Below, one piece after another: positions 36,068 through 48,005 of a DNA stretch of 64,000 bases. This DNA is from Iris pallida (taxonomy: Eukaryota; Streptophyta; Magnoliopsida; Asparagales; Iridaceae), in NCBI GenBank assembly GCA_029216955.1, contig JANAVB010004000.1, positions 2,815,829-2,879,828 on the forward strand. The letters run 5' to 3'. Each line of letters opens with the position of its first letter. Positions within the stretch are counted from its first letter, which is position 1. The translations under genes and the position numbers were made by a program. The notes beneath the pieces are model-generated. The model worked only from the letters and a program-made list of their open reading frames with translations, searched no databases and was not told the DNA's origin.

Positions 36068-38056
36068 TGTCACACCCTGATCCCGCTAGGGTCGTTCATC
36101 CTTGCTTTGATCTCAGCGGGATCGTTCGTCCTCGCTAAGGCGTGATGCCGTATAAACCTAAATTACGCTTGCACAAGGCAATACCTGAATAATACAACTA
36201 GACAAGATAAAACAAAACACAACCAGAACATATAATTGCAGAAATTAAATTGAACACAAGGTAGCAGAAACACATTCTATTTAATGATATTCTTTTGAAC
36301 ATATTACAAACCTCTCAGTATCTCTCTGATACACGCCATACTTGGCTTAAAATCTCTCAAAAACTTTACAGATAACAATGATCTTGTTCCATACATTACA
36401 TTCCTTTATATACAAACCAACTCTTGGAATAGCTTTTGAACATAAAACCTATCTCTTTCCATCTCTTCTAATTTTTGGCTTCTGAGGATGAGGCTCGGGC
36501 TATCGTTTTGTACTATCCATCTCGATGCATCTTGTACCTGCATACAAACTGGTGGTGGGTCAGTACATCAACATACTGGTGATGTAAAAAAAAGGCTACA
36601 TCGTCTGAAATGATCACTAATTCATTTAGTAAGAAAACATTTTATATGATATGATTTTGCTACTTTTACCTATGCTCATTTTATGCAGGTCAGGATCAGA
36701 TTACATCTTTTGAAGACACTTTCAAAAAGCCACAATTCATTTATATTGATTTCAAGCATACAAGGGACTATTCGTTTCATGCATCATAACCATTCATTTC
36801 ATATGAAGTGCGCAGCGTGCTTCATGAGCCGTAATCATTCTTCGTGTTCAAGGAACTCTTAGGGTCAACAAGTACGATATCTTATCTTTTCTTTGAAACG
36901 GGACATAACAATTCTTGGCAACAGATTATTCTATGATACAAATTATGATCAGAACTTAAGCAACATATATTACTTTTCTAGTAATTTTTACCATAGCCGA
37001 CGGTTCATCCCAGTATAAGACAAGGATTAGCATAAAAATAATGTAGCCAATATATTTTTCTATGTTCGTCTCTGCATTGTTAGCTCTTAGCAAAATCATT
37101 ATCGACACATGTAGACTCGATGGGCACTTGTGACTCTTCGGTTCAGTTTTGCACCAATCAACACTTATCTATATGATGGTCTATAGGTCATTCCCCATAT
37201 TAGCTGCTGTGACTCTTGGGTGCAGCTCGGCGCTAGTGGACACAGATATAACACCCCCTAATCGCGAGGTCTCTTTTACCTCAGGGTGTCTAGACAATCT
37301 CTCCTAGGCCGATCGATTCTCAGTGTCCCAAAAATCGTCGAGAGATCTAATTACCTTGTGCACAAGTTGTCTGCGACTAATGCATGAATGCAACATCTAT
37401 TAGATAAACTCTTTGAGGCAACATTTCATCGATGAGCAAACATTTCATCTTTCTTTATTCCTTTATTTTTTAACAGCAAAGCTATGACTCTGCCTTCTCG
37501 CTTTTTATTTATCTCAGAGCCAAAGCTCCTACATAACTCAGATCCGAAGCTCCTATATAACTCAGAGCCGAAGCTCCTATACATTTTATTCTATTACAAC
37601 ATATACAAGTCTGTCTGTACATGTCTAACGTTCAGAACATCTTTAAGGGACATGCAATCGTTCATCTTTTTGAAACATAATAATCAGTTTTGTGCAGATT
37701 TAGCATATCATTCTACCTTTGACAGTATACAAATTTGGAATATGCAAGCATTTTCTAACTTTAGCATACAATATTCTTATTCTTAGCATGCAGATTTTCT
37801 CTTTTCTTGTTCTTAGCAAAGCAACATATGAATTCTCTTTTAAACACACTGATTGATGTACTAGTATGCTCAATAAGAATATTGCATGTTATTGTTATTA
37901 ACAATAGCATTCATTCAAAAACATAGATTCTTATTAAGCCTTGAAAGAATAAAAAATGAGTCTTCGTCTACTCACCCAGATTAATTGTCTTCTATTCCAG
38001 AGCCAGCAATCCGATCTTTCTGTTTATCTAGTTCCTTCGTGGAGTAGGGTACTACA
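36068..38056 (-). repeat. C2 3' LTR
   Basis: On the plus strand it runs from TGTCACACCCTGATCCC to GGGTACTACA. It has a reverse-strand TATA box near 36410 (CTTTATATACAAAC on plus). It contains a degenerate triplet of CAGAGCCGAAGCTCC units (37517-37580), also present as a doublet in the other LTR. Confidence 0.85.
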
Positions 38057-38372
38057 TAATTACCTACTGAGAAAAATTTTTGTCCTCGAAACTTAATAAG
38101 AAACTTACGATATCCACAACAACAATAGTCCTCATCCTTCGCTATCATCAATTCGTAAAATCATGGTCCAGATCATATCAAACGCATGTTAAATAAACAT
38201 CTTAATCTAAATAAAACATATGTCGGCATCATAAAAATATTTACGAACTTATTGTATGGAACGTTCATCTTATTAACGACATCAAATTGGCAAGAAATTT
38301 TGACCAAGAGAACATCATTGAATTCAATCGAATCAACAATTGGCCAGAGGATTGTATTGCTTTGATATCATT
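38057..38372 (-). other. C2 interior (316 bp) with decayed PBS at 38359-38370
   Basis: It is collinear with the C1 interior, including TTGTCCTCGAAACTT (the reverse of AAGTTTCAAGGACGAAAC) near the 3' LTR. The PBS differs from the initiator-Met type at two positions. No open frame. Confidence 0.8.
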
Positions 38373-40327
38373 ATTCATGCCCTGATCCCGCTAGGGTCAT
38401 TCGTCGTCGCTTTGATCCCTACGGGATCATTCGTTCTCGCTAAGGCGTGATGCCACGCAAGCCTAAGTTGTGCTTGCACAAGGCCAGTACCTACATGATA
38501 CAACATGATAAGATAAAATATGACACAAACAGAAAATATAATTGCAGAAATTAAATTGAACACAAGGTAACATAAACAAATTCTCTTTATTGATATTCTT
38601 TTGAACAGATTACAAAGCACTCATTATCTCTCTCATACAAGCTATACTTGGCTTACAATCTCTCAGGAACTTTACAGATTACAATGATCCAATTCCATAC
38701 ATTATATCCCTTTATATACAAAACAACTCTTGGAATAGCTTTTGAATAAAAATCCATCTTTTTGTATCTCTTCTGATTTTTGGCTCCGGAGGATGAGGCT
38801 CGGGCTATCGCTTCGAACTATACATTTTGATGCATCTTGTACCTGGGTACAAACTAGTGGTGGGTCAGTACATCAACGTACTGATGATGTGAACAACGGC
38901 TACATCGTCTAAAACGATCAGTAATTCATTTAGTGAGAAAATATTTCATATGATATGATCTTGCTAGTTTTACCTATGCTCATTTCATGCAGATAAAGGT
39001 CGAATTACATTTTTGAAAACACTTTTGAAAAGCCACAATTCATTTCTATTAATTTCAAGCATACAAGGGTCTATTCGTTTCATGCATGATAACCATTCGT
39101 GTAATGTGAAGTGCGCAGCATGTTTCATGAGCCATAATCATTCTTCTTGTTCAAGCAACTCTTAGGGTCAACAAGCACGATATCATATCTTTTCTTTGAA
39201 ACGGGACATAACAATTATTGGCAACAGATTATTCTTTGATACAAATCAAAACTTAAGCAACACAAATATCACTTTTTCAATGATTCTTACCATATTCGAC
39301 AGTACATCCCTGCACAAGACAAGGATTAACATAAACATAATATAACCAATACATTTTTTCCTGTTCGTCTATACATTGTTAGCTCTTAGCAAAATCATTA
39401 TCGATACATGCAGACTCGATTGGCAGTTGTGACTCTTCGGTTCATCTCTACACCAATCAACACTTATCTATATGATGGTCTATGGGTCATTCCCCATATT
39501 AGTCGTTGTGACTTTTTGGTTCAGCTCGTTGCTAATGGACACATATACAATACCCCTTAATTACGAGGTCACTTTTACCTCAGGGTGTCTAGACAATCTC
39601 TCCTAGGCCAATCGATTCCCAGTGTCCCAGAAAAAGTCGAAAGATATAATTACCTTGTGCACAAGTTGTCCGAGACCAATACATGAATGCAACACATCTA
39701 TCAGATACACTCTTTGAGGGAACATTTTATGGATGAGCAAACATTCCATCTTTCTCTATTCCTTTTTTTTAACAACAGAGCTATGACTCTACCTTCTGTC
39801 TTTTTATTTATCTCAGAGCCGAAGCTCCTATATAACTCAGAGCCGAAGCTCCTACATATTTTATTCCATTGTAACATGTATAAGTCCGTTTGTACATGTC
39901 TAACGTTCAGAACATCTTTAAGGGATATGCAATCGTTCATCTCTTTGAAATATAATAATCAGTTCTGTGCAGATTTAGCATATCATTCTACCTATGACAG
40001 TATACAAATTTGAAACATGTAAGCATTCTCTAACTTTAGTAGGCTACATTCTTATTCTTAGCATGTAGATTATCTATTTTCTTGTTCTTAGCAAAGCAAC
40101 ATGTGAATTCTCTTACAAGCGTACTGATTGATGTATTAGCATTCTTAATAATTCTATCTTGTTATTAGCAATAATATTCATTCAAAAACTCAGATTCTTA
40201 TTAAGCGTGAAAGAATCAAAAAATGAGTTTTCGTTCACTCAGCTAGATTAATCGTCTTCTGTTCCAGAGCTAGCAATCCGATATTTAATTATGTTTATTT
40301 AGTGCCTTCGCGAAGCGGGGCACTACA
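38373..40327 (-). repeat. C2 5' LTR
   Basis: It ends on the plus strand at GCGAAGCGGGGCACTACA (40327). It is homologous to 36068-38056 and to both C1 LTRs, with a TATA box on the minus strand near 38710. Confidence 0.85.
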
Positions 40328-41290
40328 ACCTCCTCCTCATCAATTCTCTATTCTCCCCAATGGAGATCAAGGCAATTACAGATATCAGTTTTTGAAAAGA
40401 AGCTGGCCTCGATAAGCTTATTTAGACTTGCTCTAAGAATGGGACCTTTTCCACGAAATTATTGTATGAAACTATTCGCAGGCAGGCACCAAGCCCTTCT
40501 TCTGCTATTGAGAGTATGCCCTAATGGAAAAATCTTTATAAAATAATATATCACCTCGGGTCAAAATCCTCATCTGGAGGCTGTTGAATAAAGCTCTACC
40601 TCTTAACTCTACAATCAACAAACGGTTACCTAGTGCTAATCCCTTATGCCCTTTTTACTTTCCACATGATGAAGACACCAATCACCTATTTATGCACTGC
40701 CATGTTGCTCACGAGACTTGGTTTCTAGCCGTTGGGTCTCAGGGTGAGTAGCCAATACACTATCAATACTTTATTGGAGGAGTGGCTTAAAGAATCACAA
40801 TCACATGAGGCATTCGGGATGGGGACAACCATGCTATGGACCATTTGGAAAGAAAGAGGGGACTGTATTTTATCATATTACTCCGGTACCTCGGTGCATC
40901 GTGGAGAAGGCTATCTCCATCTACAACACTCACTCCAAAGGATGTACTGATCGGTTAGAAGAAATACATGGTCTACATAATGATACCAATACGGAAGTAT
41001 CTTGGCACCCGCCTGCAGATGGCTATATAAAGATTAACGTTGATGGCGTAACGTCCCATTCCTCTAGCAGCTGCAGCTACAGCTAGGGACTCATACATCT
41101 CATTCTTGGCAGCTATAACATAGCATGGTCAATCCTTGTATGCATTGGACTGTATTTTATAGACGGAGATTCTTGCTATCCGCTTAGGCATCCTGCTGGC
41201 CATCCAATTCAAAAGACACTGCGTGGTTATCAAATGAGATTCATTGGTGGCGAATAAGATCTTCAAGGGGGAGACCATCCAATTCTCCTT
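40328..41290 (+). pseudogene. LINE ORF2 fragment, zinc-binding (zf-RVT) and RNase H parts
   Basis: The coding sequence resumes exactly after the ACCTC duplication. In several frames one can read a zf-RVT-type domain (WRLLNKALPLN, then CPFYFPHDEDTNHLFMHC, then AHETWF; about 40570-40730). A tryptophan-rich linker follows (TMLWTIWKER, 40830), then the start of an RNase H domain (HPPADGYIKINVDG, about 41010-41050) and its second part (LAIRLGILLAIQFKRHCVVI, about 41180-41240). Multiple frameshifts and stops make it a pseudogene. No poly-A tail was seen, so the true 3' end is unclear. Confidence 0.65.
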
Positions 41291-41819
41291 TATTTAACTT
41301 ATTCTAATACAAACATAAATTTAATAACTTATTTCTATCAAGATAATCAATCTATACTAGCCTTTGTGATTTATTTTATTAATCTAATATTATTTGTTTA
41401 TTTCTATTTATTTGTTTACCTATTTATTTATGTTTTCCTTTACGGTGTTTAACTAGTATAATTTTAATGAAGGATTTTTGTGTGCTCCCGGAAGGGTGTT
41501 TACACAATAGGTTACCCATCATAATATATCCACAAGCACTAATATGATAGAGAAAGAAAAAAACAACTATGAAGTAGTATAACAACTATGTCTGTAAAGT
41601 AAAATAAGATAAGAGAAAGATCATATATAACAATATGCATACAGTGACACTATAAGAATCTAGCATGGAAAGACACTATCAAGAAACACTTATCAAAAGA
41701 TAACAATGCGCGTACAACGTTCTATAGAATATTTTAGAATATCGATTTTCCACATGTGAACGATATAAGAACTAATAGTCAATGCATGATGTGTGTGACT
41801 ATTAGCAAATAATGGTTAG
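41291..41819. other. Unassigned AT-rich spacer
   Basis: I see no gene, repeat terminus or structured motif between the LINE remnant and LTR X. It may include the LINE 3' UTR. The last five bases (GTTAG) would be the target duplication of element X, whose other end is outside the window. Confidence 0.5.
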
Positions 41820-42169
41820 TGTCACGACCCGCACCCTAGAATAAGGGCACGAGATGAAGGTACGTCCAGCCTACGCTGTAGTGTCGGCGGTAGAACACTG
41901 TCCTAGGTCACAACATCTAACAGTTAAAGGTAATAACAGTTATATTCCCCGAATGGGGGTGATATAACAGAATATAACTCAATCACAGCTAAGGTAGAAC
42001 ATGAAAGGAAGATAGATAGATAATAAAGATGCAAGATCCAAATCTACAAAAAATACAGTAGAGAGAGAGAGCTAAGTGTCTATGATAAACTCCACAACAT
42101 CCAGACATAATACAGATCCCAAATGTATATACAACTCAACTCCCAATACTATGAAATAAGTTAAACTAA

Positions 42170-42279
42170 CTATGGAGCAATAGTCTCTACTGCTAAGTGA
42201 TCCGACTGGAAGTCCGGATCGCAAGTGTCCTCTAAGGCTGTCCCATAGTATGTGTCTAAGCAGGCCTCCTCCTCGTCCT
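42170..42279 (-). other. Short acidic reading frame in LTR X
   Basis: After AAATTTTACAG (a 3' splice-site-like sequence, minus strand) the frame reads TEDEEEACLDTYYG, then an ED/CDPDF tail, to a stop at 42170-42172. Upstream the frame continues as VPILIGPVENF. The same parts occur in S1 (VLAPVLTG...NFTEDNEEPC..YYG) and in Y (EEELLCDTYYG). No start codon is seen, so a spliced terminal exon is the simplest coding model. Confidence 0.35.
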
Positions 42280-43454
42280 CTGTAAAATTTTCAACAGGTC
42301 CAATCAGGATGGGAACGAGCACATATCTCTCAAACAGTTCATAGCAGGTTAGGAGTATAAATCATGCAATAGAGTAAAATACAGGAAGTGCTGAAAAGAA
42401 AGTACGAGTAAACAGGAGATATTTTGTAACTGAAAGTAAATACATGATAGTAGAGACTGTAAGTGACTACGTGATTTAGAGTACAATATGGTTATGTAAA
42501 CGGCTTAGGGGCACATGAATACAACTAAGGAGGCACATGAATACAGCTACTGGGGATAGTGTTCACATAACCAATTCTACTCACCCCGCCCCATTCAATA
42601 CACAAGGATCCATTCAAGTTACGTTATAGGCACATGAATACAGCTAAGATACGTGAACTCATGTAATGAGAAGTACATGAGGTACGTGATAAAGCACATG
42701 AAAGCACATGAGAACATGTAATAACATAAACTAGTACGAGTACAAGGAGTACCTGATGTACATGATAAAGTACATGAACATAAAATACCCGATGCACCCA
42801 TAGAGAGATAACAACTCATGAAAGGATCCATGTAGTATTAATCCGTGAAGATACGTGTCAACATAATATAGAGTAATCTAGAGCAAGAATATAGTCCAGA
42901 CAGGTATGAAAAGATCAGAGAATGTACTCGCCTGCTAACTGAATATCCAAGATGAAAGTACTGTCCGAAGAGTGGTGTCTGGCTCCTATTAGAACAGTAC
43001 AAGTCACAACAAGTCCAGAATAGTAATAAAATGCACTATAATGCATTCTACATGAATCTAGGTCAATCTAGACCAAAGTCAACTCTTGGTCAACTCTGGT
43101 CAACCCTAGAAGTCAAATTAGATCAACCAAGTCAACCTAAGTCAAACTTGTCTATACTAGGTCCTATCAAGGCTAAACAGTCTATTCTAGACTACATACT
43201 AGGTCTAACAAATACACCCATAGGCTAAGAACCTAGGCTATAGGCTATACCATGCCTATGAACCATACCATACTCACATAATACATGTCAATATATATAA
43301 TACATTACACATATAGATATAGCTATAATATAATATAGAACATACATTAGCTTACAGGCTACCTATATACATGTCACACATACATATATATATCTAATAT
43401 ATATAAGGTACAACATATTGATTTATTATATAGGATACCTATATATAACCCTCA

Positions 43455-43490
<36 letters not shown>

Positions 43491-44448
43491 GTATAGAGAG
43501 AAGGAAAACTCACAATATTCAAGTGTATGTGTGTGTGTGTGTCAAGAGAGGCAATAGAGTGGGTGTGAGATACATGAGGGTGTGTGTGTTTGTATTCAGA
43601 AATTTGAGAAATAGTGTGACAAACAATGTGGCAAAATAGGAGAAAACTGTGAGTGAAAGAGTATGAAACAGTGAAGGGAAAAATCTGGAAATGGGCAGTT
43701 CATTAGGAATTAAACTTATTTACATATAAAGTTAACCACTGAATAACTCAGTTCAGTAAAAACAGTGGTGAAAACTGGAATATAACAGTGTACATATATG
43801 TGTGCAATAGGAGTAGCAAACAGGAAAAGAATTCAGTGAACGAAATTGGAAATAGCAATAGTGAGCTAACTACCAATCCACATGACAGTGGAACATAAAT
43901 CAATCATTCATCAACCTCAGTTAAAGGAAATAAGTCCCAATTTGGTTTACAGTTCAGGATATTAAGGGAAGATTAGTTCAGGAATTTAAGAATTGGAACT
44001 AGACATTCATTTGCAGTATAGTGAAAGGAACTAATCTCAGATTAATGAACCCATTTCAGTTAGCAAAACTCAGGTTTAGAGAGGGCATGACAGATAACAC
44101 AAGTGAATCAACATGCCAATAACCAATCCCAGGTTCAATTCTCAGATTTTATGGCATTTCGAAACGGAAAGGGATTTCAGTGAATCAAGTCATATTCTCA
44201 GGTTATTAGAAAATCTGGGAATGAACTCAGGTTTTTGTATTAATCAGATAATCACATTCGGTTAACAGTTCATATATATAGGAAAAACTGGAAATTAATC
44301 ACATGGAAATCAAAGTTTAAGAAGAGTAAAAATCTCAGTTTAAGGGAACTAATGCTATGGCAAAAAGAAAAGGAAACCAGTTCATCTATTCCAAAACAGA
44401 GACCCCCAGTTCTCAGTTAACAGGTTTCGATCACCACACATTAACCAA

Positions 44449-44453
44449 AATCC
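44449..44453. repeat. Target site duplication AATCC (left) of element Y
   Basis: AATCC stands immediately before TGTAAGCCCC and again immediately after ...GTCGTGACA (56341-56345). Confidence 0.95.
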
Positions 44454-44946
44454 TGTAAGCCCCTGTTTTTCAAAAATTATTTAATTGGTGTTAATAAATT
44501 ATTAATATTATTTTTTAGCCTTAAAATATTTATTATGATTATTAGAATTTTTCTAGAATTTTTAAATGAGTTTTAAATGAGTTTTAAATACTAAAATATT
44601 AATCTGCAATTTTCTAAAATATTTTAATATCATTTTGTAATTTTTAGAATTATTTTAATATAGTTTTGTAATTTATCAAATTGTTTTAATTATAGTTTGT
44701 AATAATTAGAATTGTTAATATATCAGTTTGTAATAAATAAATTATTTTTAATGCGGAATACAAATTTTAATTTGCATATAGATACTGTCAGGGCCATTCT
44801 GTAAATAACCTAACTATGGGGGCCTAATTGCTAACCTACCCTACCCCTCCCCCACGATCACCCACTCCTTGCCCGACGACTGACGACTCGGGCTGACCCC
44901 GCCATTTTCGGCCAGCGCATACCCCTCCCCGACCGACTCAACCCCT

Positions 44947-44955
44947 CTATTAAAA
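44947..44955 (+). promoter_or_regulatory. TATA-like box of the Y LTR
   Basis: CTATTAAAA lies upstream of a pyrimidine-rich leader (CACTCCCCTCAGCTCG) and is repeated at the same place in the 3' LTR (53280). It is a weaker match than the LARD and C-family boxes. Confidence 0.4.
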
Positions 44956-45500
44956 CCCCCTCACTCCCCTCAGCTCGACCACCCCCACTTTGACCCACCA
45001 CAGCCACCGCAGCCCCGTTCTTCCCCAAACCCTAAGCCCTAAAACCCTAACTTCGGCCATCTACCCCGTCCAGCCTCACCGACGAACGTCACCACCCACA
45101 ACCGCCATCATCCGACGCGTCGCGGCGAGACGACCGCAGCGCCATCGGAGCGCCACCGTCCCGACGCCTCCTCCGCCGGCCAGCACGCTCGAATCCCCCC
45201 CCGACTAGCCGGACATGTGAGTACCAGGGCTCATTTCGTGTCGTCCGTGTCCCAAATCCACGTACGTGGTTTGCCTGGACACGGGGACGCTCGTCCAGTG
45301 TTTGGACACGTGAATTAGTGTTCGTGTGTGTCGTGCATAGCACAGACACGTAGAATCCTGTGTCCCTAACTGTCCGGACACATGATTGATTTTATTATTT
45401 TTTTATATATAATATTTAACCTAACCTAAATAACTATAACCTAAACCTAATCCTAACGCAACCCTCGGGCTGACCCCCTGGCCAGCCCGACCTAGTCTAA

Positions 45501-45524
45501 ACCCCCCACCCCCCCCCCCCCCCC
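45501..45524. repeat. Poly-C run in Y LTR
   Basis: An almost pure run of about 24 C precedes CGCGCGCAGTGGGCC. The 3' LTR has a shorter, interrupted version (53825-53842). Confidence 0.9.
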
Positions 45525-45609
45525 GCGCGCAGTGGGCCGAGCTCGAGCCCTGAGCTGCTGAGTTTATTTCTTTTTCTTTTTCTTTTTTCTTTTTCCTTTT
45601 TCTTTTCTT

Positions 45610-45920
45610 TTGTTATTTATATATATTTATATATATGTATATACATATAATTGTATATATATATATATGTATATACTGTATACAGGCAGTATTTATATAT
45701 ATATATATATTTTTATACTTAGTAAATTTTTATATATATATTTGTATTTATATACATATATGTATATTTGTATATATTTTCATATGTATATATATATATT
45801 ATTATATATATATACTATTATATATATGTATACAATATTTGTATATATATATATATATACTTTATAATTGAGTATTTTCTTATATATATATATATATATG
45901 TTCTTTTAACATATGTATGT
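45610..45920. repeat. TA-rich tract in Y 5' LTR
   Basis: This is an interrupted (TATATG)n/(TA)n tract. Open frames coding for repeated Ile-Tyr here are artefacts. The homologous tract in the 3' LTR is about 200 bases longer. Confidence 0.9.
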
Positions 45921-47378
45921 ATATATTCACTATGTATAATTTTATTTTATTAAAATATTAATATTTATTTTGCACTTTTACCAAATTGTATTTTAGTATA
46001 TTTAAATTACTGCAACCATTTGGTGTCCAAGCCTAGCATGGGTTTTTGGGTCCAAATGTGTTTTCACACATTCAAGGCCTGTACAAGTCATATTGGACTT
46101 GATTCATGGCCTCGAGTCCTGTATTTGAACTTTGGTTCAAATTATGTACATGGACAAAATACGCATATAATTAATTATTTAATTTTAATTGTGTGCAATG
46201 CTATTTTCGATTTTCTAGAAATACTTAAAGTACTGTTAAAATTCTGGAAAAATAGTATTTAGATACTATGTTAATTTAGCTAATTTAGTATAATTTTTAT
46301 AGTATTTAATTTACAGTTTTGCCAGTAGTTTGGCATATGAAACCAAAACTCATTTTCTGTATACTTAGGAAAACTGATTTTTTATAAAATACTTGTACTG
46401 GTTAATAAATTCCAGAAAATTATAATAAATTTCTATAATTAACAAGGATCTTTTTGGTACTTTACTTTGAGTAAAAATAAGCTTTTTGTCTATCTCAAAA
46501 ATTGTTAAAACACAATGTTCATTTGATTTATTTATTGATTAATTACGACTTGCAACTTTTTGTGCTACTTTGAGTTTTAGCCGTATTGAACCTCACCCCT
46601 CACTAGTGTAAAGACCCTGGAAAGTTAGTTAAAGTAGTGTGTCACCCCACATTGGTCTCCTATGCTAAAGTCATCATTTTGGCTAGGTGCCCAGTCACAA
46701 GTCGTGTTGCACCAATTAGTGTCTTAGTGTTTTAGCTTAGTGTAAAAACTAAGTTTATGTATTTATTTCTATAGTGACGAGTTACCCGACATCTATAGCA
46801 CTTTTATCGTAGCTTGCTTTGCTAGAGGCAAGTACTTTCTATAAACTTTGCATACTGTTACATAAATGAACTACTAGTCCAACCATGTTAAATGCTGATC
46901 CTTGGGGTAGCAAGTTAAAATATCACATGTTGTACTTTCCATTACTACCATGTTTAGAACAGTCTTTATGTATCTCTCACATGATTAGAACCTGGGATAT
47001 GGGGAAACTGTTAGTAGCGTACGTGATCATGCCCCCTTACTCGTACGTACGTACCGAGCAAGGTTGACATTTTATATGTATACCTTGTCGTAGGCGCACC
47101 AGCTGTATTTGTACGTATGTATACCTATCGCTAGTTTTACTTGTATGGAAGTACATTTTATATACTTGTACCACAGTACATTTTACACCTATTGACGATC
47201 ACGTACCTGCTACAGTTTTAAATATTACATATACATCTGTCTCTATGACATATGTGTCCTTGCCATGATATGTGATGCCATGTTTCTAGTTATTCCTCTT
47301 ATGTTCATTTCCATGTTTCATATGCTAGTTTGTTAGATTCAGTACTTGCTCCCGTCCTGACAGGATAACGTTGTAGGT

Positions 47379-47480
47379 GTCCTTACTGAGGAGGAGTTAC
47401 TCTGCGACACATATTATGGAGATACTACCGAGGACCCGGCTTTGCCTTACGAGGATGTTCCTGCGGGGAACCTTGCCTAG
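47379..47480 (+). other. Short acidic reading frame in Y 5' LTR
   Basis: After GTTGTAGGT (3' splice-site-like) the frame reads LTEEELLCDTYYGDTTEDP, then a YEDVPAG tail and a TAG stop (47478-47480). The 3' LTR copy (55958-56059) keeps the same frame and length with only a few changes. Compare LTR X and S1. Confidence 0.35.
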
Positions 47481-47770
47481 TTGTCTTATTGCTTTAGACA
47501 TTTTGAGAGTAGTCATGTATTAGACTACGTATTTTGTAACTGGACATGTATCCAGTTTTACATTTCAGACTTGTACTTAGACATTTTACTATATGAGACG
47601 ACTTTTGTGTTTGGAGCATTTATGACTTTTATTCACTTATAGAACTGTTAGCACATTTAGTCTTATCTTGTTATCTCTAGAACAGCTTACTATGTTTTAT
47701 CCAAAACGCAGGCTGGACATGACTCGGCCCGGCCCAACAATTTGTGTAACGGGTCGTGACATGTTTTTAG

Positions 47771-47788
47771 TGGTGGCCCATGCAGGTC
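47771..47788 (+). other. Putative PBS/leader block of element Y
   Basis: TGGTGGCCCATGCAGGTC lies nine bases after the 5' LTR. It is identical to the block after the LARD 5' LTR (10037-10054, minus), and similarity continues for about 50 bases beyond it. It is not the initiator-Met PBS. Confidence 0.5.
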
Positions 47789-48005
47789 CTGACTAAATTG
47801 TTTGGTTACATTATTGTACCAAGCATGCCTGCAATTAGGAACTTAAGGTAATTAGACAACATTAGAAATGACGCTTAGAACACCTAAAGGAATGCTAGGA
47901 TTGCAACATAGGAAAATATCACATGCTTGCTATTATAATTAGATTTCCTTATCTATGATTGCTTACTTTAAACAAGTCCTTATAAGTCCTTTTTATTGTA
48001 ATTAG

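Larger units (their letters stand above)
36068..40327 (-). mobile_element. C2: second copy of the C family, inverted, inserted in the LINE
   Basis: The structure is the same as C1 on the minus strand: LTRs 36068-38056 (1989 bp) and 38373-40327 (1955 bp), interior only 316 bp. The duplication ACCTC is at 36063-36067 and 40328-40332. It is more decayed than C1: the PBS reads TGATATCAAAGC in place of TGGTATCAGAGC, and the inner LTR end has changed (ATTCATGCC). It is therefore probably an older insertion. No coding sequence. Confidence 0.9.
41820..44453 (-). repeat. LTR X, 3' portion
   Basis: It ends (minus strand) with GGTGCGGGTCGTGACA at 41820. It has a CATG-rich tract (42490-42840), a GT-rich tract (43524-43545), (TA)n near 43460-43487 and a short acidic frame (42170-42279). 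It is interrupted at 44453 by element Y with TSD AATCC. It is homologous to solo LTR S1. Confidence 0.8.
44454..47761 (+). repeat. Y 5' LTR (3308 bp)
   Basis: It runs from TGTAAGCCCCTG to GGGTCGTGACA. In order it has a TATA-like CTCTATTAAAACC (44946-44958), a C-rich leader with CCCTAA-like repeats (45020-45050), a GGACACG-rich segment, a poly-C run (45505-45524), a TA-rich tract (45610-45920), and a short acidic frame (47379-47480). Confidence 0.95.

Noticed and set aside
45020..45052. Telomere-like CCCTAAA units (also 53360-53390)
   Set aside because: Only two or three imperfect units lie in a C-rich LTR leader, repeated in both LTRs. There is no sign of an interstitial telomere.
45610..45953. 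Open frames rich in Ile-Tyr in TA tracts (also 13355-13723, 53844-54469)
   Set aside because: They are direct translations of (TA)n microsatellites.
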